Shown: in pieces, positions 55,101 through 64,000 of the stretch
How positions within the stretch are numbered: the first letter of the stretch is position 1
Layout of the letters: each line of letters starts with the position of its first letter
Source: Blastocrithidia nonstop
Taxonomy: Eukaryota; Euglenozoa; Kinetoplastea; Trypanosomatida; Trypanosomatidae
Direction: 5' to 3'
NCBI GenBank assembly: GCA_028554745.1
Contig: JAQOTN010000042.1
Span: 248,001-312,000, forward strand
Length of the DNA stretch: 64,000 bases
Translations under genes and position numbers: made by a program
Notes under the pieces: model-generated
Seen by the model: only the letters and a program-made list of their open reading frames with translations
What the model was told of the DNA's origin: nothing
Database searches by the model: none

Positions 55101-56192
55101 AATAGGCAGATTAGCAGTAGAGTTAAAGCTGTGATTAATCGTCTCATTCAGTGGCTGAAAACTGGGTTGATCTGGTATGATGTACTACACCGTCTCAAAC
55201 TGCAGGGCTGGGTGTTCTGGTTGGTAATTTGATGGGAATGCGTTTTGGTTTTTACACGACCAACACAACCAGTACCGGTTATCGTTGTGATGAATGCAGT
55301 GTACGTTTCAGTAGGCCCCACAGTGAATACACTTCTGTCCGGCCTGATCTGGATTGCCTAAGATGAGCTGAGCCGGTGCAATCTACGTGAGTGGGGTGTA
55401 CATGCACGACAGTGGGATAATCATCGGTGGAAGTCGTAGCGTGGTAGAAGACGACGACGACGAATAAGACGGTGATGAATACGAAGAACCTGAGGCAATC
55501 GAAGACGGAATAACTTTACTTGATAAACTCGACGGTGCATTGTGCAGCGTGGTCTATTTAATTTTCTATAACGCAGAAAGTGCCATGGCGGCTGCGGCGT
55601 GTGCCTTGTTACTGGCAATATTACCACTACTAGAACTACTACCACCACCAATATTTATAATGTTGTTATTAATATTGTTCATAGTATTACTGCCAATCAT
55701 TCCATTTTATTTAGAAACAGACGCATAGCTGGCATCTCTGCTAGAGCTTCCATGTGCGCTTTAACCGTTGACCGTGTTGGGGTAGGTTGACCAGACCCAA
55801 CGCAGTCCATTCTCATCCATCGCATTCATCGCCGCAGGTACTTTTTATTACATTTGTGGTTTGTTATTACTACTAATAGTATTATTATTATTATTTTGGG
55901 TGTATGGTGGTGCGGCAAATGGCTGAGACGGTGGCATTTGCATTTGCATTTGCATTTCCATTTGCGGCTGTTGTTGTTCTTGTTATTGTTGCATATGATA
56001 TGGCATTTGATATGGTGTGTTAAATGCGTTATAGTTTGTGGGTAATGGTTGTTGTTGTTGTTGTTGTTGTTATTGTTGTTGCATTGGTAATTGTTGTAAT
56101 TGCTGCTGCTGTTGCTGTTGCTGCTGAGGCAACAAATTTGTGTTGGTGTTGGTGTTGGCTGGGTAGTAGCCACCTTGAGGATAGTTGTACAT
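52143..56192 (-). CDS. SEC23: COPII coat GTPase-activating subunit SEC23
   Basis: A 1,349-residue SEC23, the COPII inner-coat protein that, with SEC24, coats vesicles leaving the ER and stimulates Sar1 GTP hydrolysis. The family is normally about 760 residues. The first ~200 here are Gln/Asn/Met-rich (poly-Q, MQMQMQ). Then come the zinc finger (CIHC at 288-291, CWSC at 310-313), the trunk [10 protein letters not shown] and [21 protein letters not shown], the beta-sandwich part [18 protein letters not shown], and [20 protein letters not shown]. The C-terminal [20 protein letters not shown] and KTRVNPTV match the family FPMPRY...GGSQAR...KVNPS region that leads to the Sar1-facing end. IDTC and [12 protein letters not shown] separate it from SEC24. 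Long Asn/Ser inserts sit between domains. UGA, UAG and UAA are frequent. It ends with UAA at 52143-52145. Confidence 0.93.
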
Positions 56193-57080
56193 GTTTACTG
56201 TTTGTTCGCTACCAGGTTAGAAGTTGCTCTTTGCGAATATGTATATCAAATTTATGTGTTTATTTATTTCCTTGAGAGAGTCAATAACAAAACAGGTAAG
56301 CTAAATAAAATGGTGAGTATACTAATCTCTGTAATAAGAATAAAAAACGATCGTTTTACTTGTTTAAAAAAATATATATAAATATTATCAAAAAAATTTT
56401 AGCTTTTGTGTATCGGTGTACTTTTTTACTGTATAATAATAATAGTAAAACAATAATAAAAAAGTTGTTCAAAAATGGTGGGAATTAAGTAAACGATATT
56501 ACATTTCATTCTAATACAATAATATAATTTTTATTTATCATCAAGTAATACGGAAGATGTATTGCAATATTGCTTTATATATATATATATATGTTTTGTC
56601 ATATAACTACTTCTCTACTTTTCAGAAAGAACACACACATAATAATACAATCATGGAAAAAGACAATAACAAAAAATGGCTGTCTAGTACAATGTATAAA
56701 GACGAATCAAAATACGCACAATTTGCGAATAAAATAAATAAACATATATAGAAGTGTGTCTTCTTTTTTTTTTGAGTGTAAGTTGATATAGTGCTCTATG
56801 GGAATGGAAAAAATGAATATGGTATGAAAGTAGGATATTTTTTAAGGTTTGCTTTTTTTTGTGTGTGTGTTTGTGTTTGTTTTTTTTACTATTTTTTTTT
56901 GTGGCATGCATAGTGACACATTCACGTTCATAATAAAAGTAGATCTAGGTTATATCAGTAAATCAATAATTAAATAAATAATTAGGGACAAGTTTTTCCT
57001 TTCTATAAAAGTAAATTTATCTCTTTTTTTTTTATATAATATTTTTAAAGTAAGTTTCCAATATTAGTTTACTAGTATAA
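56193..57080. other. Intergenic, AT-rich, no gene seen
   Basis: About 890 bp between the BRCT gene and SEC23. T/G runs occur near 56840-56900. The small ORFs here have biased Lys/Asn/Ile products and no recognisable domains. Confidence 0.65.
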
Positions 57081-59573
57081 TTACTGCAATGCTCCTTGAG
57101 TTGCAAAACGAAGCAGGTCATTTCCTGACGTGATCACATGTGCTCCCGTAATGTTCGTATCACTCGTACCATCTTTACTGTTATGTGCAACCACTATGCC
57201 ATTACCATACGAAATAACCTGTGTCAAACACTTACGCAGCTAATCATTATCAATAAGCAACAAAAACGTTTCCTTGTACAGTGGTCATGGTAAGATGCGT
57301 AGTGCACCAAATTGTTACTCGTCTAACCAAAACCCAGCGTCTACACTCTTCACAATGTACGACGGGTTCACTAATCATTTACCACTAACGATTCCACACA
57401 AACCTTTCACACTACGTGGTGTGTCATGGAGTACGACATGGGTGCAATACTACGGTGGTACATCATTCAAACAGGTCTACACCACACTACTGTCATGCCC
57501 TAAGTGGTGAATGTGCATCGTAAGCGTGTGCATCTACTACTGGGTTAACCCGGTAAAGACAAACACACGCCGCTCCTCTCTGCCTCGTTGTGGGTTCATG
57601 GGTGACGGAGACCTGGTTGGGTTGCTCTTGATGGCTGAACAGGCGTTACTGGTAGCGGCGCTGTCGTAATTTTCGTCATCCTCTTTATTATTATTATTAT
57701 TACCACTCATAAGTTTGTTGATGTGTGGGTTTACTTTATGGTGGTGGTTGATGGGAGTAATGTTAAAACTGGTACTGTTACTCGATACATTTTCTAATTT
57801 GCGTTGGGTAGTATTAGCCATATCGTACAACTTATTATTGGTCTTCTCACTTATCGTAGGTTGCTTAACATCACTAACACCACTACTCATATTATTATTC
57901 ATAGTAGTGATTGTATTATGATGATTTACATTTTGTGTGTAAAGTTGCATTGGTGGTTGAGTGTATTGATTCACAAAACAGCTACTTGGACGAGGCGTGT
58001 GTGATCGTGTCTCGTTTGCATTATCGATATTGTTTGTGTAAAACTTACTCTAAGTGTTATGTATGACTTGTTTTGATTTAGTGCTACTGTAATTAGTTAA
58101 AGTAGTATTTTTTTTATTATTATTGTTATTAATATTGATGTTGTTTGTAAGTTTGTCTCCGCTGTAGCTCTTGAAACTAATTTAGGTTGATGGCGGGGTA
58201 ATACTCGTGTTACTTTTTGTGCTTTACAACATTTGATGCATTCTTTTGCTGTTATCATTGTGGTCCTCTGAAGCTTTATATTATTGTTTATTCACCGGTA
58301 CATAAGGATTGTATTGATGTGATAACACTTGTGTTGGGTGATACTATTACATGACGTGTTTATGGTACGGCTGAGATGACTGTACAGGATAATGTTTAGT
58401 TTACATGTTTTACATGTATTGCCGTCCTTATCGTGTCATGTGAATTCGATCGGCATTGGTCAATTGAGGTGTCTTGGGAGTTCGTCCTCGACGCTTCTTT
58501 GACGCACTATTTGATGTGGGTGTAGGTGTAGATCTGTTTTCATTGCTAACACTATTCTGTTTGTAAATACTAAAGTTGTTGTTATAGTTATGGTTATCTT
58601 TGTTGTCAGTATGATTTTTGTTCTAATGTGTTACAGAGGTAGGTGTGTTTTGTATTTTATAATTATTGTTGTTGTTGTTATTTATGTTGCCGTTACTGGT
58701 AGAATTTGAAATATTATCTGTATAATGACTTTCTCATTTTTCTTTCATTTTGTTTGTTACTGCATTATTTTCTCTCTGTGTGTTGGTCTCTGCAACATGC
58801 AATTTTTGATATTTTTCACTTTTTGTATTTGACACACTTGACAAATCACGTTCTCGTTTCAGCGCACTGCATAAAGTAATAGAGTTGATAGAAATGGGCT
58901 ACACTGAATTTTCAGTCTTATCAACAGGTTTATTATATTTAGTAGTAAGATTATTATCATTATTTTCGTTGAAAATGTTGTTATTTGTTTTCACTTCGTC
59001 TTTATTATGTGAATCGGACATTTTTGTGTCTATTTGCTTATCTTGTAATGCATCATGTGTTCGCACAGCTACCATTTAGCTTTTGCTTTCTTGCTTTTCC
59101 TACTTATCTCTTGTACTCATGTCAACTTTACTCTTATTCGTATCCGTCTTGTGAGGATCGTATTGGTAACTTTTACGTGCATCTATTTGAGTCAGAGTGT
59201 TACGACGTACGGCATTGGTGGTAGATGAGTGAAACGCTCGAGTCATTTGCACGATGGTAATGTTATGTCGTTCATTACTCTACGCTCGTTGTCTCTGTTC
59301 ATCACACAAGAGTGTGTTTAGCTATTCAACTTGCTGAGAAAGGGATTGAACTAGTTACGTTAACTGAGATATCTTGTTCTTGTATTCGTTGTTCTGATCT
59401 TGCAGTTATGTAACATGCTACCGTTCGATCTACAATTCGGTCATTTTCTACGATAGCTGCTTTTGTAAAGCAACTATTACAGTATTACTACTATTATTAT
59501 AATTATTACCACTGATGTTAGAGCTGTTGTAGTTACGAATGTTTGTATTACTTGCCTGTTGCACCGAGTACAT
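57081..59573 (-). CDS. Coiled-coil protein with C-terminal BRCT domain(s)
   Basis: An 830-residue protein. Near the N-terminus (about residues 40-110) is a Leu/Glu-rich coiled coil (QLTELVQSLQLTELQ... and SQQVEELNTLLCDEQR types), many of whose Glu are UAG or UAA. The middle ~500 residues are Asn/Ser/Thr/Lys-rich and disordered-looking. The C-terminus from about residue 665 holds a BRCT domain: RRVFVFTGLTQEEM, YCTHVVLHDT, VKGLCGIVSGKWLVNPSYI, VDAGFWLDEEQFG. Two adjacent UAG give the Glu-Glu of TQEEM. A second, weaker BRCT-like segment follows (KETFLLLIDND, ISYGNGIVV, GAHVITSG). Tandem C-terminal BRCTs usually bind phosphoproteins in DNA-damage or replication complexes; the exact orthologue is not recognised. 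It starts at ATG 59573, next to GAAGCAGG, and ends with UAA at 57081-57083. Confidence 0.85.
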
Positions 59574-60617
59574 CCTGCTTCAGTTTCTTTTTCTGATATT
59601 TGAAGAAAAAAACTAAGTGTAGAAATAAATAATATCTATTGTCAACTATCTTAATTAACAAAAGAGTAAGAAACAGAAAGTAAATGTGATAAGCCTAGTA
59701 AATAAAAAATTATACACTATAAAAAGATTGCCCCATTCATTAACAAAAAAAATTTGTGTCTTTACAATTGTTGATCAATGAATTTAACATCAAATTTTTT
59801 ATGAAAAATACGTTTTTTACAACTCTGTTGTGAATGCATGATGTAACAATAAAAATAAAATAAATCTGGACGATAATAATTGAATGCTAACAACTATATA
59901 CCGTTGTTGTAGTTTACTCTATCAATATTTTTTTTCTCAGATCAAAATAATTTTAAAGTATGCGATAAAATATGTTTTTGTAACAATAAGAAAACTTTTT
60001 TCATATTTGACATTTCACATCTACAACAATGCTAAACTTGAACACACAACTTATTGTGGAGTTTTTCCAGTTTTCGTGATGATAAAAACTGAATAAAGCA
60101 AAAAGTGATATATTATGTAATATGTATTTAACAGAAAGACATTTTAATGATGATACAGTATATAAAATTGTCGAATTGAAATACGTATATATACATATAC
60201 ATATATGATAGTCGATAATATTTATAACAAATAATGAAATTTGTTGTTTTTTTTCATTCTCAAATTAGAAAGTTGCATAATTGTTTTATTTTTCTGGAAA
60301 AAATTGCTCAGTAATAAAATATATGGTAAATGTTTGTAGACAAAATAACATAAATTAATAAGTTTTAATAACAGCAAAAAAAACAAAAGAAGTGAAAACT
60401 GAAAATTTGATAAATTTGATAAATTTGATAAATTTGTTGCTTCAATACATCTCTGTAAGCAGAAATCTACATAGGAAATGTTAAATAGTAATCACAAAAA
60501 CAGAATACAAGTAAAAGTTTTTAAACTAAAAGTAAAAAACTTGATGAAATAGTTTTACAGCATACATTGCCTTTGTTGCTATTGATGTATTTTTTTTACG
60601 GTTTTACTCTCTTGTGC
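59574..60617. other. Intergenic, AT-rich, short tandem repeat
   Basis: About 1 kb between isocitrate dehydrogenase and the BRCT gene. It contains a 9-bp tandem repeat at 60404-60436 (listed) and several T runs. No gene seen. Confidence 0.65.
60404..60436. repeat. 9-bp tandem repeat
   Basis: AATTTGATA repeated 3.7 times without mismatch, in the gap downstream of isocitrate dehydrogenase. Confidence 0.9.
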
Positions 60618-61871
60618 TTACGACTAATGTACTACCTTTGCCAACTCATTCGCCACACTGTCAATAAAGCCCTCTGTGGTCTCATAATCTTTTTCGGTAA
60701 TCTTGTCATTCCCCTTCACACACAATGCCAGGTCCTTTGTCATGTGACCAGACTCAATCGTCTTGACCACCGCACTCTACAGTGTTTGCGCAAATTTCAC
60801 CAACTACTGGTTATTATCCAGTTCGCCTCGGTGTATTAACCCACGCGTCCAGGCATAAATCGATGCCACCGAGTTGGTACTGGTGGGTTTGTGCTGTTGG
60901 TGTTGGCGGTAGTGCCGAGTTACCGTACCATGAGCCGCTTCCGTCTCAATGGTTTTGCCATCGGGGCAAATTAACACGGACGTCATCAGACCCAATGAAC
61001 CAAACCCTTGAGCGACAATGTCACTTTGTACATCGCCATCGTAGTTTTTACAGGCCCAGACAAACCCACCATGTCCCTTAATCATCTGTGCCACCTGATC
61101 ATCGATTAACCGGTGTGTATAAGTGAGGTGATTGGCATCAAAGGCAGACTTGTACTCGGTCTCGTACATGTGCTGAAATGTTTGCAGAAACATCCCATCG
61201 TACTGTTTTAAGATAGTGTTCTTGGTGGTCAGCACCAGAGGTAGTTTACGCTGAAGTGCATAGGTGAAGCAACTCTTCGCAAATCCATGAATGCTCTACG
61301 CGGTGTTGTACATACACAGTGCCACTCCACCGTCTCCGTCAAACTCGTACACGTCAAATACCTGGGGTGGTTTAGATGGGTCCGATGGGGTGTGAATCAT
61401 TTGCAACTTGCCTGCAGGTAGTTTGGCATCGGTGGCCTTGTACTGATCCCCAAAGGCGTGTCGCCCCACGATAATCGGTTCATCCCACTGTGGCACAATG
61501 CGTGGGATGTTGCCGATGATAATCGGCTATCGAAAGACCGTCCCACCGAGAATGTTACGAATGGTGCCATTGGGGCTCTTCCACATTTTTTTCAGCTTGA
61601 ATTACTCCACACGGGCCTCATCGGGGGTAATGGTGGCACATTTGATGCCAACATGACAGGCCTGAATTGCCTTTGCGGCGTCTACGGTGACGTGGTCATT
61701 GGTTGCATCACGGTTAGTGACACTGAGGTCAAAGTACTGAATTGGGATATCCAAGTAAGGTAGAATGAGTTTGTCCTTGATCAGTTGCCAAATAATACGT
61801 GCCATCTCATCTCCGTCCATGTCTACCACCGGGTTACTTACCTTAATCTTACGAGCCACTTTTGACATCAT
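60618..61871 (-). CDS. IDH: Isocitrate dehydrogenase, NADP-dependent type
   Basis: A 417-residue enzyme of the eukaryotic IDH1/IDH2 class, which oxidatively decarboxylates isocitrate to 2-oxoglutarate with NADP+. It aligns over its whole length with the family (about 414): [62 protein letters not shown] (substrate-binding Ser/Arg), [54 protein letters not shown] (metal-binding Asp) and [12 protein letters not shown]. Glu90 of VEEFKLK is UAA and the Glu of VFREP is UAG, both near-invariant in the family. Other UAGs occur at TAESIHGF and TVESAVVK. The end reads VVH-UAG-Ser-UAA, taken as His-Glu-Ser-stop at 60618-60620. There is no clear glycosomal C-terminal signal. The N-terminus [11 protein letters not shown] gives no strong presequence, so cytosol or mitochondrion is open. 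Confidence 0.96.
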
Positions 61872-62374
61872 TGTGATAAAAGAAAAAAGTCTTATTTATT
61901 ATGGATGTATATATTTTAGGTTGTTTGTTATACAGAGCTACTATAAAAGTATATTATTATTTTTTTTGATTGATAATGTATTATAGCTTGATAATATAGT
62001 AAAAAATTAATTTGTTTACCTAAACAGTGTTGTGCAAAGTAAAAGAACAAGAAAGTAAGTTGTAACATTGTAAAAATCACATTCATGATTAAATTAGTGT
62101 TGTATAATAATAAAATTTCACCATTTCATAATAAGTATTCACATTATTTATAAATGCAGCAACTGTTATTACTATGACTACATGTAAATCGAAACTGGAA
62201 AAAAAAAAAGTTTAACTAAGTAAATTGCTGTTTAAAAAATGGCTTTTTTCTTAAAGAAATATGTAATATACATAAGAAGTAAAATATTTAAAAAAACTAA
62301 TTTAATACAAATATATATATTACATGTTCGTACAAAATTTATAATTATTTTACATCGTTTAGCGTTTATTGTGT
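61872..62374. other. Intergenic, AT-rich, no gene seen
   Basis: About 500 bp of AT-rich DNA between the uncharacterised gene and isocitrate dehydrogenase. Several further in-frame UAA follow the assumed stop of the upstream gene. Confidence 0.6.
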
Positions 62375-63997
62375 TTATAATGTCCACTAGGAATATGGTG
62401 ATGAGTTATTCTTTTGCTACCGTGTTGGTGTAGATTGGGGCAAACGTGGAGATGGTGGTTGAGTTGTTCGTACTGTTTAGTGGCATTACAAGTGTGCTTT
62501 CCGCTCGCTTTAACTGTTGGCATGCCTATCTTTACTCTTCTAAGATGTATTATTGTTATTACTATAACTGTTTTCAATTTTATTACTTTTACTTTGTGTG
62601 TTAGGGTCAAGTGGTGTACTGGCAATATCACGATGGTGTTGACGCTGATACTACTGAAATGTACGAGCTCGTGTCGGTAACACCTACTCTGGCATTTACA
62701 TTGATGTATTTGTACTTGACAACTTATTTCCTTTTATACTAAGTTTTGTTTTCTACAGAAATGGGGATAAAGATGAAGTAGGCGGTGAAGCTGTTGATGT
62801 TGTATGATTATAGTGTGAAAGAGAGTCGCTTATTGTAGGATCACGCATGGAGAGCGCAAAAAGCTGCGAAAGTCGATTTGCCGCCAACGCCGAGGACGAT
62901 GCCGTGCTATTCTGAAGTAACATGAGAAGTTGCTGTTCATTCTACAAGTCTCGTTTACTTTGTGATGTATTACTCATGGTGGATGATTGTTGTCATTTGA
63001 ACAGCTTCTCTGGTTCATGTGCATTGCCTGCCATTTTATTTGTTGTGTTATATGTGTCACTATGAGATTCAGAGGCATTGGCACGAAGACCAGCAGGTAC
63101 AAACAACACCCCAGTGTGTTTACTTTTATTACTTACATCATCTTAATCTTCTTCTTTGTTGTTTTCTTTTTATACAGAACTTGTTAACATGGAAAGTGCA
63201 TCATCAATCGGTACACCGTAGTTTCATGTAGTGTACTATAGAGGTACACGATTCTGAACTTTGCCCTGTTGAGCTTTCTTATTGTTAACGTTATTGTTTC
63301 TTCTGTTATTGTTGGTGTTACTAAGTGTATTTCGATCATTCATTTGAATGGCTTTACCCGAAATAGCAAACGGCATCACAAATGGTTCACCCAACCGTTC
63401 TCGAATCTTCTCATTCTGTATACTTGGGTTGGGCGAGAGAAAGGAGTAGATTCGACTCTGTGCAGCCCTCAATAACATCTTGAACTAGTATAATCGCTCT
63501 TGCAAAGCAGGCAGCTTGTAATAGTAACTCATCATGTCTTTTTTATTATTATTGTTATTGTATCTATTCACTCCATCAAAGCCAAACAAACTCGTCACTT
63601 CATTAAAGGCATGATAGCTAGCGGCATCGCGTGGTGTGTTTAAGTTGTACTGCGTGTCTAGTTCTCTGTTTCGCATTTGCATTTGCTACAATCGCCTTCT
63701 TTGCACTTGTTCGTATTAACTCTGCTACTGTGCATTCGTGCATTTACGTGATTTGCCTATACGAGGTAAAAAATTAGCGGCATTCAGAATTCGTCGTTGA
63801 TCTAGATTGTTATTTATTCCCTTTTGTAATAATTGTTGCTGCTGCTTCAATGCAAATACGTGATCTCGGTCGTGAATGTAATCCAGCTCACTCTCAAGAA
63901 ACGCACGTCGTGCACTACGCGATGACACCTCATTACTGCTGCAATGAAGTCCACTCCAGCTCACTCCATCTTTGCCTGTAGAAGTGTTATCTGCCAT
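62375..63997 (-). CDS. Uncharacterised low-complexity protein
   Basis: A 540-residue ORF under the reassigned code. I do not recognise it. It starts with MADNTSTGKDGVSWSGLHC at an ATG 3 nt from the window edge. The first half is charged and partly helical (RSARRAFLESELDYIHDRD, FALKQQQQLLQKG, LRAAQSRIYSFLSPNPSIQ, KIRERLGEPFVMPFAISG) with Asn and Gln runs. The second half is Ser/Thr/Pro-rich. Three long standard-code ORFs share its frame, joined by UAG and UAA codons. There are no membrane segments or known catalytic motifs. The C-terminal boundary is uncertain: I end it at ...YSEWTL-UAA (62375-62377), which two more in-frame UAA soon follow. In-frame UAAs at about 62465-62520 could mark an earlier end. 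Probably a kinetoplastid-specific structural or regulatory protein; inference only. Confidence 0.65.
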
Positions 63998-64000
63998 GTT

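Noticed and set aside
52143-56192. SEC24 rather than SEC23
   Set aside because: The VIDTC trunk motif, [12 protein letters not shown] and the C-terminal PYPRF...GSEAR...RVNP segment match SEC23; SEC24 has different residues at each.
62359-62631. Separate 90-residue minus-strand protein
   Set aside because: It is in a different frame from the gene covering it. The gene frame continues as plausible Ser/Pro-rich sequence, though the end of that gene is not certain.

Overview
The window is nuclear DNA of a trypanosomatid that uses all three standard stop codons as sense codons: UGA reads as Trp, UAG and UAA read as Glu, and UAA (often with more UAA just downstream) also ends genes. This is the code described for Blastocrithidia (NCBI table 31). 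The evidence is internal. In-frame UAG/UAA fall where conserved proteins need Glu (MAP kinase PPE after the activation loop, isocitrate dehydrogenase VEEFKLK and VFREP). UGA falls where they need Trp (PIF1 helicase [11 protein letters not shown], transporter KRWN and SWIWW). Four paralogous transporters swap UGA/UGG and UAG/UAA/GAR at equivalent sites. Under the standard code every gene except one 85-residue zinc-finger protein would look like a string of broken fragments.

All 13 genes lie on the minus strand, as expected of a kinetoplastid polycistronic gene cluster. Gaps of 0.5-2.5 kb between genes are very AT-rich and hold no convincing RNA gene. In transcription order (right to left): an unrecognised 540-residue protein (62375-63997); NADP-type isocitrate dehydrogenase (60618-61871); a coiled-coil, Asn-rich protein with C-terminal BRCT domains (57081-59573); the COPII coat subunit SEC23 with a long Q/N-rich N-terminus (52143-56192); two almost identical folate/biopterin transporter (FBT/BT1) genes (48713-51001 and 43937-46228); dihydroxyacetone kinase (40025-41956); two more, divergent FBT genes (36974-39091 and 33003-35393); a small C2H2 zinc-finger protein (30490-30747); a large PIF1-family helicase with a mitochondrial-looking N-terminus (25435-29745); a MAP kinase with a TDY activation loop and an Asn/Ser-rich tail (23095-24783); and one enormous ORF (20930 down through the left edge).

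The giant ORF is the most striking object. It is at least 6,976 codons in one unbroken frame, with an N-terminal hydrophobic segment followed by about 45 degenerate modules of roughly 150 residues. Each module has a G-x-G-L/F-x-x-x-D-x-V-type strand region and a C-terminal Y-x-x-C-Y-R-type strand. It looks like a secreted or surface-anchored repeat protein, probably a chain of Ig-like beta-sandwiches.

The FBT locus shows repeated local duplication. The two near-identical copies also share a separate 656-bp noncoding block, while the DNA between block and gene differs. Asn, Ser and Gln homopolymers are common in the larger proteins. No tRNA, rRNA, mobile element, virus-like element or CRISPR array was recognised.
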